64,000 nt of DNA, from assembly GCA_965212205.1 (NCBI GenBank), contig CBDBUX010000017.1:1-64000 (forward strand). Direction: 5' to 3'. The notes under the pieces were generated by a model. That model searched no databases. It had not been told where the DNA came from and saw only the letters and a program-made list of their open reading frames with translations. The stretch is from JAHEJJ01 sp965212205. GTDB taxonomy: Bacteria; Bacteroidota; Bacteroidia; Flavobacteriales; Flavobacteriaceae. Every line of letters starts with the position of its first letter. The stretch's first letter is position 1. Shown here in pieces: positions 16,671 through 24,945 of this stretch. Made by a program: the position numbers and the translations under genes.

Positions 16671-19064
16671 ATGAACGCGATACAAAATATAGCCAAAAAA
16701 ACCAGGACGCTGCGCGATTTCACGCGGATGGCATTGGCCTTTTTCCTTTCTCTGGCGGTTATTGCGATCTATCAGCAGGCACGTCTTTATATCTCGGGAG
16801 TTTTAGACCAGGTTGTGGGAAAAAGTCTTTTCCTATTGTTTGTCCATAATATAGGGTTCGCGGCCCTGGTATCGCTTCCTATGGCCTTTATCTACAAAGC
16901 ACTTGAGAGGAAAAAACCTTCACTGGGCTTCAATATTACCAGGATTCTTTTTTTGGTATTGCTCGTTACAGAGGTAATCCTTGTTGAATATTATGTATCC
17001 CATTTCGAAATTCTTGGTGAAGGCTTTTGGCTGGTATATAAAGCCAGGACCAGCCTGGCCGAATTTAGCATTACAATATTGGTTGCTGTTCCGTTATGTA
17101 CTGCGGTTTATTATCTGTTCAACCGACTCTGCTCCTCTACATACCAGCTTATCGGCAGGATGTACCCCTTTACGATAATCTTATTCAGCCTGTTTTTGGC
17201 AACACTCTATTCGGATAAAAAGCCCATCAATGAGAACAAAACACAACATCTGGTGGTGAATGCCACAGCTTATGCTCTTGATCTTAATAAATATGACGGA
17301 GATGAGCCCTATCCTTTGCTGAAGCCATTTACTGCAAGAAACGACCTTGAGAAACACATCGCCCTCAATGAAGTCCCACCCAATATCGTAATTCTTGTTC
17401 TGGATGGTGTGGGGTCGGACTTTATTGGCGATAATGCGGTGTATGGGGGCTTTATGCCCTTCCTGGATTCGTTAAAATCCGAGTCGCTTTATTGGTCTAA
17501 TCATTTGAGCAACACCGGGGAAGGACATGCAAGCCTTCCTACTATATTGGGCTCCTTGCCTTTTGGTGAGACCGGCTTCAACAAATCCAATACCAGGATC
17601 AATCGAAATACGCTCCTGGGTATGCTGAAAAAGAATGGTTATACCACCAACTTTAATTATGGTGGAAATAGTGCTCTGGACCAATGGGACAAATTCCTTT
17701 TTGAGGACAGGGTGAGCCGATTATTAGATTTTAAAGGATTCGGAGCTTCATACAAAATGCAGAAGGAAGACGCCGCGGGAATTTCACTTGGTTATCCTGA
17801 TAAGGAACTCTATCGTAAATGGCAGGAAGACAGGGAAGAATTTAATACGCCATTTGTCGACGTATTTTTTACCCTAAGCAGCAGAAAGCCTTTTGAGATA
17901 CCCCATAAAGAAAGCTTTATAAAAAGGGTAGAGCAGATTATGGAGGAAACGCCCAGAAGTAAGGTATCGGAAAAGATCATAAGGAAAAATAAGAAGGTTT
18001 TTGCCAGTCTTCTCTATACCGATGAAGCCTTGGCCGGATTTATAGATCATTTCAGGAAGCTGGAAGCTTATAACAATACAATCTTTATCATCACCGGGAG
18101 TCATAATCTCACAGAACTCCCCCCAATTGATCAACTCTCGCGATACCGTGTTCCTTTGATGATTTATAGTCCTCTGGTTAAAAGACCGATGGAGCTGCAA
18201 AACCTGGTATCTCATGCCGATATAACTCCGTCTCTAATGGGTCTTATAGGTCAGTTTTATGGCCTGGACCTACCTGATCAAGCCAGTTTTATCGGTCAGG
18301 GCCTCGGAACTGGAGATAAAAAGAATCCGGGTAAGAGTATCCCGCTGTACAGGCATGCTTTTGGTATTAAGGATTATATCAGGTCGCCATATCTCATCGC
18401 GGATGGCAATATCTACAAACTAGAAGATGATTTACACATCAAAGAGGCTGATGGTAGTGCACCTCGGAGCCAAATTTTAAGAGAGTACAAAGCGTTTAAG
18501 GCCATCAACAAATATGTTGTGCATGAGGACAAATTAATACCACCCCAGAATACGTTGTTTGCCCAACTTTCTGCTGAACCCAGCAAACAGGAGATGATTT
18601 GGATCAATAGTGTTTTTAACGGAGCGGATTATGATAATGCGTATAAAACAGCACGCTCCCTGGCCATCGATGGCCATTATGAGCGCGCCTTACTCTTGTC
18701 GTCCTATATTCTAAATAAGGTGCCAGGTCATGCAGATACGGAGATCTTGATGGGCAGGATCAATGCATGGCAGGGTAATTATGAAACCTCTATGGATATT
18801 TTAGAAGGTTGCATCGTAAAATATCCTGTTTATGCGGATGGCTATAGCGCCTTACTCGATGTTTATTTCTGGTCGGGGAACAATGAGAGATCCCTGATGC
18901 TGGAACGTCATATTAACCGAAATAAGGTAGAAAATGAAAATTTGAGATCAAAAATGAGACGGGCCAAAAGAGCATTAAACAAGAGCTCGGAAGCCGGAAA
19001 TGGCAAACCTGAGGCAGGTCATACCTCCATATCGAATAACCAACCAACAGACATTCCGAAATGA
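16671..19064 (+). CDS. Polytopic membrane protein with alkaline-phosphatase/LTA-synthase-like domain and C-terminal TPRs
   Basis: 797 residues. Five N-terminal helices lie within about 20-180. An extracytoplasmic alkaline-phosphatase-superfamily domain covers about 235-560: D245 in LVLDGVGSD, candidate nucleophile T282 in SNTGEGHASLP, and TGSHN at 475-479 where relatives have GDH, so H478 is kept but the metal-binding Asp is Ser477. The fold also shows SHADITPSLMGLIG near 514. TPR-like repeats cover about 605-760. By family it would transfer phospho-groups onto, or hydrolyse them from, an envelope polymer, with activity uncertain. It overlaps the YaiO gene by 4 bases (ATGA). Confidence 0.78.
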   Translation: MNAIQNIAKKTRTLRDFTRMALAFFLSLAVIAIYQQARLYISGVLDQVVGKSLFLLFVHNIGFAALVSLPMAFIYKALERKKPSLGFNITRILFLVLLVTEVILVEYYVSHFEILGEGFWLVYKARTSLAEFSITILVAVPLCTAVYYLFNRLCSSTYQLIGRMYPFTIILFSLFLATLYSDKKPINENKTQHLVVNATAYALDLNKYDGDEPYPLLKPFTARNDLEKHIALNEVPPNIVILVLDGVGSDFIGDNAVYGGFMPFLDSLKSESLYWSNHLSNTGEGHASLPTILGSLPFGETGFNKSNTRINRNTLLGMLKKNGYTTNFNYGGNSALDQWDKFLFEDRVSRLLDFKGFGASYKMQKEDAAGISLGYPDKELYRKWQEDREEFNTPFVDVFFTLSSRKPFEIPHKESFIKRVEQIMEETPRSKVSEKIIRKNKKVFASLLYTDEALAGFIDHFRKLEAYNNTIFIITGSHNLTELPPIDQLSRYRVPLMIYSPLVKRPMELQNLVSHADITPSLMGLIGQFYGLDLPDQASFIGQGLGTGDKKNPGKSIPLYRHAFGIKDYIRSPYLIADGNIYKLEDDLHIKEADGSAPRSQILREYKAFKAINKYVVHEDKLIPPQNTLFAQLSAEPSKQEMIWINSVFNGADYDNAYKTARSLAIDGHYERALLLSSYILNKVPGHADTEILMGRINAWQGNYETSMDILEGCIVKYPVYADGYSALLDVYFWSGNNERSLMLERHINRNKVENENLRSKMRRAKRALNKSSEAGNGKPEAGHTSISNNQPTDIPK

Positions 19065-20281
19065 AAAAAGCAATCTTTATATTATTGTGCGTTTACCTCG
19101 GGAGTCCTGTACTTTTAGGTCAGGAAGTATCTTATGTTGGTGACCCGGATGCTTCATTTTTCAAAGCAAGGGAACTCGCTTTTGCAGGCAAGCACCTTTC
19201 GGCTCAGGATACTCTCAAAAGGATTCTTACCCGTTACCCGAACTACACCGATGTGCGCAACCTTCTCGCCAAAACATATAGTTGGGATGCCAAATATGAT
19301 GAGGCCCGTAAACATTTGAACAGAATAACATCGACTGAAAGAAAGAATAAGGAGGCCTGGGTTGCTGCTATTAAAAACGAGATTTATGCCAAAGACACGT
19401 ATATCGCTCTTGGTTTGGCCAATAAGGCTTTGCACTATCTGCCGGAAGACCATGAACTTCTAAAATTACAGCAACAAATATGGAGTGACATTAAGGAATC
19501 GGGTGGTGTTTATCCCTCAGCGGAAAGGAATGAAGAAAAAGAGAAGGAATTGAAGAATCAAATGGCGATCTACAATGCTTTCGATGTCTTTGATATCGTA
19601 TATGAACCTATGGCATATGTAGGTCTTGAGTACACACGCAATACCGATGTTGGTAAAATCATACCCCGTATTAACTATGCCAATCGGTTCGACACCCATG
19701 GGCTTCAATATGAAGTGGATTTATATCCTAAATTCTCTAAAAGGTTTTATAGCTATTTGAATTATGGCTATTCCAATTCTAATATTTTTCCTAATCACAG
19801 GGTGGGAGCAGAGCTATATGCAAATTTGCCCAAAGCCAAAGAAGCTTCCCTGGGTGTTCGTTATCTGGATTTTCTTAGCAGTAAGACCACTATCCTTACG
19901 GGTTCATTCGGACTATATAAGGGGAACTACTATTTTTCACTCAGGCCCTATGTTATTCCTAATCAGGATGGAAATACAGGGGTGTCGGGATCACTTACCG
20001 CCCGGAAATACCTAAAAACTAAAGAGGATTACCTTGGATTTATATTAAATATGGGCTTTATTCCAGAATTACGACAACTCACGGCCAATAATACGCTGTT
20101 AGCGGAAACCTTGTATTTTATAGATTCACAACAGTTATTTATGGAATATCAGTTCAGTGGTAAAAATTCGGCAAACCTATATAAGGCGCAGCTGGGGATC
20201 ACCCATCAGGAACTGATATTCGAGCCTAACAGGTTTTTTTGGGCGCTCACAGCGGGTTTGAAATACCATATTAAATTCTAA
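19061..20281 (+). CDS. YaiO-family outer membrane beta-barrel protein with TPR N terminus
   Basis: 406 residues. Residues 1-20 are a signal peptide (VLLGQ cleavage). A periplasmic TPR region follows (about 30-150). From about 185 the C-terminal half is a beta-barrel of alternating strands (YVGLEYTRN, YSYLNYGYSN) ending in an aromatic-rich YHIKF. The layout matches the YaiO OMBB family. TPR-plus-barrel proteins such as PgaA export polysaccharides, so here it may export or dock the GT2 product. Its start overlaps the previous stop (ATGA). It is the last large gene of the operon; TGAG/CTCA followed by CTTTTTT just after the stop is only a weak terminator. Confidence 0.85.
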   Translation: MKKAIFILLCVYLGSPVLLGQEVSYVGDPDASFFKARELAFAGKHLSAQDTLKRILTRYPNYTDVRNLLAKTYSWDAKYDEARKHLNRITSTERKNKEAWVAAIKNEIYAKDTYIALGLANKALHYLPEDHELLKLQQQIWSDIKESGGVYPSAERNEEKEKELKNQMAIYNAFDVFDIVYEPMAYVGLEYTRNTDVGKIIPRINYANRFDTHGLQYEVDLYPKFSKRFYSYLNYGYSNSNIFPNHRVGAELYANLPKAKEASLGVRYLDFLSSKTTILTGSFGLYKGNYYFSLRPYVIPNQDGNTGVSGSLTARKYLKTKEDYLGFILNMGFIPELRQLTANNTLLAETLYFIDSQQLFMEYQFSGKNSANLYKAQLGITHQELIFEPNRFFWALTAGLKYHIKF

Positions 20282-20347
20282 AATCTGAGCTTAACCTCAC
20301 TTTTTTCAGGAATTGACAACATTATTGAGGGCCTTCACCACATTTAA

Positions 20348-20378
20348 TTGGTTTCACTTATAGTATTATATATGTTTA
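20348..20378 (+). promoter_or_regulatory. Predicted promoter for the tandem mini-ORFs
   Basis: TTG at 20348-20350, a 20-base spacer, then TATGTTTA at 20371-20378 (seven of eight to TAnnTTTG). It lies 49 bases before the ATG of the first mini-ORF, which suggests the mini-ORFs have their own transcript rather than depending on the upstream operon. Confidence 0.45.
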
Positions 20379-20427
20379 CTATATGATTATTGATTCCCAA
20401 ATCTCAATAGTTTAAACCAATCTTACC

Positions 20428-20526
20428 ATGTTATACGATACTTATGGGGAGGAATATTTAGATTTCCTCCGTGATTTAAATGAAATCTTAAGTTTAAATG
20501 AATTAGCCGAATTGGATTATTTATAG
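20428..20526 (+). CDS. Mini-ORF 1 of a tandem paralogous pair (32 residues)
   Basis: ATG 20428 to TAG 20526. The acidic, leucine-rich peptide contains EEYLDFLRDLNEIL, matched by TAYLNFIEDLNEIL in the next ORF. Nine aligned positions are identical, and six of those nine codons differ only synonymously (TAT/TAC, TTA/CTG, TTC/TTT, GAT/GAC, TTA/CTA, ATC/ATT), which is strong evidence that both are translated and under selection. There is no signal peptide and no Cys. Its last codons form the left arm of a terminator hairpin. No known family recognised; it could be a signalling peptide, an adaptor or a leader peptide. Confidence 0.65.
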   Translation: MLYDTYGEEYLDFLRDLNEILSLNELAELDYL

Positions 20527-20549
20527 TCCGATCGGCTTTTTCTTTTTTT
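20505..20549 (+). terminator. Terminator hairpin overlapping the end of mini-ORF 1
   Basis: The left arm AGCCGAATTGGA (20505-20516) pairs with TCCGATCGGCT (20527-20537), with one bulged A and one G-T pair, followed by TTTTTCTTTTTT. The left arm lies inside the coding sequence, so a ribosome finishing the ORF would cover it. This is the geometry of a translation-sensitive attenuator. Confidence 0.75.
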
Positions 20550-20563
20550 AAATACCTACAACC

Positions 20564-20665
20564 ATGGCAAATAAAGATCACGACAACACCGCGTACCTGA
20601 ATTTTATTGAAGACCTAAATGAAATTTTAAAAGATTTCGATATCAGCAGACTTAGCTGTTCTTAA
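20564..20665 (+). CDS. Mini-ORF 2 of a tandem paralogous pair (33 residues)
   Basis: ATG 20564 to TAA 20665, 14 bases after the T-run that ends mini-ORF 1. The core TAYLNFIEDLNEILKD mirrors the first ORF with mostly synonymous codon changes. The peptide ends in LSCS. No promoter fits in the short gap, so expression probably needs read-through of the hairpin at 20505-20549. A second hairpin closes the unit. Function unknown. Confidence 0.65.
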   Translation: MANKDHDNTAYLNFIEDLNEILKDFDISRLSCS

Positions 20666-20695
20666 TTGTTTTAGTGTTCAGATTGTTTCGATAAG

Positions 20696-20725
20696 CCCTG
20701 CCTAAATAGGCAGGGTTTATTAGTT
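20696..20725 (+). terminator. Terminator after mini-ORF 2
   Basis: Perfect 8-base stem CCCTGCCT / AGGCAGGG with loop AAAT, followed by the T-rich TTTATTAGTTT on the plus strand. It also separates the mini-ORFs from the convergent rpoD gene. Confidence 0.7.
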
Positions 20726-20777
20726 TAGGTACAAATCTCTTTGAAGTAAGGTTTTGTGGTGCCCATGTTTATGTGCA

Positions 20778-21641
20778 CTAACCCAAATAAGATTTTAGAA
20801 GTTTATTTCTGGAATTATGCCTTAATTTCCGGATAGCTTTCTCCCGAATCTGCCTTACTCTTTCACGTGTAAGATCGAAGGTTTGGCCAATCTCAGCCAG
20901 GGTCATCGACTGCTGATCGCCAATACCGTAGTAGAGTTTTATGACATCGGCTTCTCTGGGTGATAGGGTGTCCAGGGCTCTGTTGATCTCGGTATAAAGC
21001 GACTGTCTCATCAAATCCACATCGGGTCGTGGAGACTCACCTGAACGCATAACATCATATAAATTGGAATCTTCGCCCTCCTTTAATGGGGCGTCCATGG
21101 AGATATGCCGCCCTGAGTTTTTAATGGATTGCTTAACCTCGGTGATGGTCATATCGAGTTCCCTGGCGATTTCTTCTGCAGAAGGTGGCCGTTCATGAGT
21201 TTGCTCGAGGTAAGAAAACGTCTTTTTGATCTTATTGATCGACCCGATCTTGTTGAGTGGCAGGCGCACAACACGCGATTGTTCGGCTAGTGCTTGCAAA
21301 ATCGATTGTCTGATCCACCAAACGGCATAGGATATAAACTTAAAACCGCGAGTCTCATCAAATCGTTTTGCTGCTTTAACCAAACCTACATTTCCCTCGT
21401 TGATCAGGTCGGGTAATTTAAGACCCTGGTTTTGGTATTGCTTGGCAACCGAGACCACGAATCTCAGGTTTGCATTGGTAAGCTTTTCCAAAGCTGCCTG
21501 GTCTCCAGCTCTGATCTTGCGGGCCAGTTCAACTTCTTCATCGGCTGTTATCAATTCTATTTTACTGATATCCTGCAGGTACTTATCCAACGATTTTGAT
21601 TCTCTATTGGTTACCTGCTTGATGATCTTAAGTTGCCTCAT
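20778..21641 (-). CDS. rpoD: Primary RNA polymerase sigma factor (RpoD/SigA, Bacteroidota type)
   Basis: The 287-residue housekeeping sigma factor that recognises the -33/-7 promoters of this phylum. Region 1.2 contains SLDKYLQDIS; region 2 has NEGNVGLVKAAKRFDETRGFKFISYAVWWIRQSI; region 3 follows; region 4 has the helix-turn-helix SMTLAEIGQTFDLTRERVRQIREKAIRKLR split over about 250-280. The large region 1.1 and the non-conserved insert of proteobacterial RpoD are absent, as is normal for Bacteroidota. ATG 21641 starts at the family N terminus (MRQLKIIKQ). It stands alone, convergent with the mini-ORFs. Confidence 0.95.
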   Translation of the reverse strand: MRQLKIIKQVTNRESKSLDKYLQDISKIELITADEEVELARKIRAGDQAALEKLTNANLRFVVSVAKQYQNQGLKLPDLINEGNVGLVKAAKRFDETRGFKFISYAVWWIRQSILQALAEQSRVVRLPLNKIGSINKIKKTFSYLEQTHERPPSAEEIARELDMTITEVKQSIKNSGRHISMDAPLKEGEDSNLYDVMRSGESPRPDVDLMRQSLYTEINRALDTLSPREADVIKLYYGIGDQQSMTLAEIGQTFDLTRERVRQIREKAIRKLRHNSRNKLLKSYLG

Positions 21642-21846
21642 TCGCTGAATTTATGTTAAAATTTGAGTGAAACAACATACAGCTTTATTCGCTCTTTTCC
21701 AAAGGGTTTATGACAATATTTTACAGGAGTTATAATAATGTTAATATATCAGTTAAATACTTGATATACAGATAAATATAAACTTTTTTAAATTCACTTA
21801 TTCTTTGATTTTACGGGCTAAACCAGAGAATTATTATATTGGCTCG

Positions 21847-22356
21847 ATGAGCAAGAGAGCATTTAAAAAATACTTAGCCGAATTACACAAGCCTGCTTTG
21901 GAGGAACAGCTTCTGGATCTTTATGAACGTTTCCCTCAGGTTAAGAAATATTATAATTTTGTCTTTAACCCAAAGGAAGACAGGCTGATAGGGGAGGCTC
22001 AGATGAAAATTTCCAATGAATACTTCCCATTAAGGCGAAAACGACCCAGGGCGAGAAGATCGGTGGCCCAAAAATATATTAAGCAGTTTACAACCCTGGG
22101 AATGGATTCATCTAAGCTCAGCGATCTGATGCTCTATAACCTGGAGATCGCTCAGAGATTTGAAGCAGACCGAAATGTTCCGGAAGCTTTTTATAAAAGC
22201 ATGATGAATTCCTTTACAGAAGCCATCAGATATATTTCATTTCATGGATTGGTCGATGATTTCAAATCGCGTATCGTTAAGATATATGAGGTAGTTCAGG
22301 ATCGCAACTGGCCTTTCGCTGAAGGTTTTTCAAGGGCATTAGACATAATAGATTGA
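21847..22356 (+). CDS. DUF6155 family protein
   Basis: 169 residues, cytosolic, helical, starting MSKRAFKKYLAEL with the following EEQLLDLYERFPQVKKYY segment typical of the family. It is rich in Arg and Lys near residue 70 (RRKRPRARRS). No function is known. The frame is open from 21805, but ATG 21847 gives the conserved N terminus. It is divergent from rpoD and 20 bases ahead of the reductase gene, with which it may be co-transcribed. Confidence 0.75.
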   Translation: MSKRAFKKYLAELHKPALEEQLLDLYERFPQVKKYYNFVFNPKEDRLIGEAQMKISNEYFPLRRKRPRARRSVAQKYIKQFTTLGMDSSKLSDLMLYNLEIAQRFEADRNVPEAFYKSMMNSFTEAIRYISFHGLVDDFKSRIVKIYEVVQDRNWPFAEGFSRALDIID

Positions 22357-22376
22357 GGCATTATCAGAGGTGAATT

Positions 22377-23306
22377 ATGAGTATTGTTATTATCAGACAA
22401 GATGGAAAGATCGAGGATTGGAAACTGGCCTTACAAGCCGCAGCTCCGGAAGTTAGTTTTTACAGTTATCTTGAAGATCATCCAAAGGATCGTATTGAAG
22501 TCGCCATGGTTTGGAAGCACCCGACAGGCATTTTTAAGCAGTACCCATCCTTAAAATACATCGCTTCTTTCGGCGCAGGGGTCGATTTTTTGCTACAGGA
22601 CCCGGAAATCCCGACTCATGTGAAAATTACCCGTGTGGTAGATCCGGTATTGGCTGCTGATATGTCTGAATATGTCATCGCGGCGATCTTGTCTAATATG
22701 AAGAATCTGACCCAATATCGGAGTGAACAGATCCAAGGGGTTTGGAATCCTTCGCCATATAAAAGAATCAGTGATATGACCATAGGCATTATGGGCCTGG
22801 GCGCCCTGGGTAGTTGTCTGGCAAAAGATCTGCATAGGATAGGATTCAACGTAATAGGGTGGTCGAGATCAAAAAAGAATATGAAGTTTCTTGAATGTTT
22901 TTCAGGAGAAGACCAGAAGCCAGAGTTTTTATCCAGGGCAAATGTGCTGGTGTGTTTATTACCACTGACACCCAAAACCAAGAACATCCTTAATAAACCG
23001 CTTTTTGGACAATTACCGCAGGGGGCTTATATAATAAATGTTGCCAGAGGAGGGCATTTGGTCGATGAGGACCTTATCGAAATGATAGACAAGGGGCATA
23101 TTAGTGGTGCCTGCCTCGATGTATACCATCAGGAGCCGTTATCTGAGGATCACCCTTTCTGGAAACATCCAAAAATACTGATGACGCCACATGTGGCCAG
23201 TGTTTCTGATGTAAATGCGGTAGTGCCACAGCTGCTTGAAAACTACTTTAGGTTTCGGAAAGGAGATCCTTTACTAAATGAGGTATCAACATTACGTGGT
23301 TATTAA
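22377..23306 (+). CDS. GhrA-like D-2-hydroxyacid dehydrogenase (glyoxylate/hydroxypyruvate reductase)
   Basis: 309 residues. It uses NAD(P)H to reduce 2-oxoacids such as glyoxylate or hydroxypyruvate. The Rossmann motif is GLGALGSCLA near 138-147, followed by the NADPH-suggesting GWSRSKK. Catalytic residues are the Arg in NVARGGHLVD, the Glu in HQEPLSEDHPFW and the His in TPHVAS. The PFW/TPH pattern fits the GhrA subgroup better than SerA. The start is ATG 22377. Exact substrate uncertain. Confidence 0.85.
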   Translation: MSIVIIRQDGKIEDWKLALQAAAPEVSFYSYLEDHPKDRIEVAMVWKHPTGIFKQYPSLKYIASFGAGVDFLLQDPEIPTHVKITRVVDPVLAADMSEYVIAAILSNMKNLTQYRSEQIQGVWNPSPYKRISDMTIGIMGLGALGSCLAKDLHRIGFNVIGWSRSKKNMKFLECFSGEDQKPEFLSRANVLVCLLPLTPKTKNILNKPLFGQLPQGAYIINVARGGHLVDEDLIEMIDKGHISGACLDVYHQEPLSEDHPFWKHPKILMTPHVASVSDVNAVVPQLLENYFRFRKGDPLLNEVSTLRGY

Positions 23307-23331
23307 CTTTTTTATAAATCCGATCTTTTCA

Positions 23332-23363
23332 TTTCATTTAAGGAGAAAAATGCTCTAGTTTTG
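23332..23363 (+). promoter_or_regulatory. Predicted promoter of the helicase-glycosyltransferase pair
   Basis: TTTC at 23332-23335, a 20-base spacer, then TAGTTTTG at 23356-23363, a full match to the -7 consensus TAnnTTTG. It lies about 73 bases before the TTG start of the helicase gene. Confidence 0.45.
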
Positions 23364-23436
23364 CAAGATTGGGGTTTAAGGAGCCCCGGTCCTGTAAGAT
23401 TATTACAACACTATCAATCATTAAGCCCCTGTAGAG

Positions 23437-24942
23437 TTGCGAACCGATTATATCGAAAAAACCCTTTACGATTACCAGGTACAAGATCTGAATACCATTT
23501 TTTCCTATCTCAGGAAAAATGAACAGAACAAGAATCTTTTATATCAACTACCTACAGGTGGCGGTAAAACCGTCGTATTTTCCGAAATCACCCGTCGTTT
23601 TATAAAAGAAACCGGTAAAAAGGTCGTGGTATTGACCCACCGTATAGAATTGAGTATGCAAACCTCCAATATGCTCAATGGTTTCAAGGTTAAGAATATG
23701 ATCATCAATAGCGATGTAAAAGAATTACGCGATGATGATCAGTATCTCTGTTTTGTGGCGATGGTGGAAACACTCAACAACAGGCTGCAGGAGGATATGG
23801 TTGAGCTCAATAATGTTGGATTGGTGATCATCGATGAAGCTCATTACAATTCGTTCCGAAAGCTTTTTAAATATTTCGAGAAATCTACCATATTGGGCGT
23901 TACCGCGACTCCGTTAAGTTCCAATATAAAACTCCCCATGAAGGATCACTATCAAAAACTCATCGTAGGGGAGTCTATAGAGTCTTTGATCCAAAAAAAA
24001 TTCCTTGCCAAGGCCAATATGTATAACTACGATGTAAGCCTGCGGTCACTTAAATTGGGGATAAACGGAGATTATACGGTAAAGTCTTCTGACGAGCTAT
24101 ATGGAAATCTCAATATGCTCAATAAACTGGTCGGCGCCTACGAAGAAGTTGCTAAAGGCACCAAAACGTTGATCTTTAACAACGGGATCAGTACTTCGAA
24201 ATATGTCTATGAAACCTTTAAAAAGGCCGATTATCCCATCAGGCATCTCGATAATAAGAATACCGCCTCGGAGCGCCGCGAAATACTTAATTGGTTCTCG
24301 GAAACACCCGATGCAATACTTACTTCGGTAAGTATACTCACTACAGGATTTGATGAACCCAGCGTTGAGACTGTGATTCTTAACCGTGCGACACGCTCGT
24401 TGACGCTTTATTTCCAAATGATCGGGCGAGGGTCCAGGGTTTTGCCCAGAAAGGAAGATTTCACCGTAGTGGATCTCGGTAATAATGTCGCCAGATTTGG
24501 AATGTGGGATGCACCCATAGATTGGCAGGAGATCTTCCACTTTCCTGATTTCTATTTATCGAATATTAAGAATGATGAGGAAATCGAAAAGGAATTCATT
24601 TATGAGATGCCTCCTGAACTCAGAGCTCAGTTCAGCCGATCCGAGGATATCATGTTCAACGTTAAGGAGGAATATAAGAAAGTATTCGCACAGGGATTGA
24701 AGTCGAAAACAGTACTTGAGAGAAGTATTGAGCAACATGCACAGATATGTGTGGAGAATAGCGAAGATGTTTTTGACGCCCGACTTCTTGCCAAGCAACT
24801 GAAAGACGAAATTTCGTATCGTGTCAGGCAATACTCTTATTGTATAATGAACAACACTAAGAACTACAAGGAATGGCTCGAAGAGGACTACGAACGCAAA
24901 TTGCGACTCAGTATTTCCCAAAAATTCGCAGCTAAGATGTAG
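23437..24942 (+). CDS. Superfamily 2 DEAD/DEAH-box helicase
   Basis: 501 residues. Motif I is LPTGGGKT at 38-45, motif II DEAH at 133-136, motif III is TAT in GVTATPL, and motif VI is QMIGRGSR. The core resembles the SSL2/RAD25-like helicases. About 110 residues of helical C-terminal extension follow motif VI, rich in charged residues and without a recognised domain. The start is TTG 23437, the first codon giving a full motif Q region (LYDYQVQDL). The next gene begins 3 bases after its stop, so they are one transcript, although the functional link to a glycosyltransferase is obscure. Substrate (DNA or RNA) not readable. Confidence 0.88.
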   Translation: MRTDYIEKTLYDYQVQDLNTIFSYLRKNEQNKNLLYQLPTGGGKTVVFSEITRRFIKETGKKVVVLTHRIELSMQTSNMLNGFKVKNMIINSDVKELRDDDQYLCFVAMVETLNNRLQEDMVELNNVGLVIIDEAHYNSFRKLFKYFEKSTILGVTATPLSSNIKLPMKDHYQKLIVGESIESLIQKKFLAKANMYNYDVSLRSLKLGINGDYTVKSSDELYGNLNMLNKLVGAYEEVAKGTKTLIFNNGISTSKYVYETFKKADYPIRHLDNKNTASERREILNWFSETPDAILTSVSILTTGFDEPSVETVILNRATRSLTLYFQMIGRGSRVLPRKEDFTVVDLGNNVARFGMWDAPIDWQEIFHFPDFYLSNIKNDEEIEKEFIYEMPPELRAQFSRSEDIMFNVKEEYKKVFAQGLKSKTVLERSIEQHAQICVENSEDVFDARLLAKQLKDEISYRVRQYSYCIMNNTKNYKEWLEEDYERKLRLSISQKFAAKM

Positions 24943-24945
24943 TAA

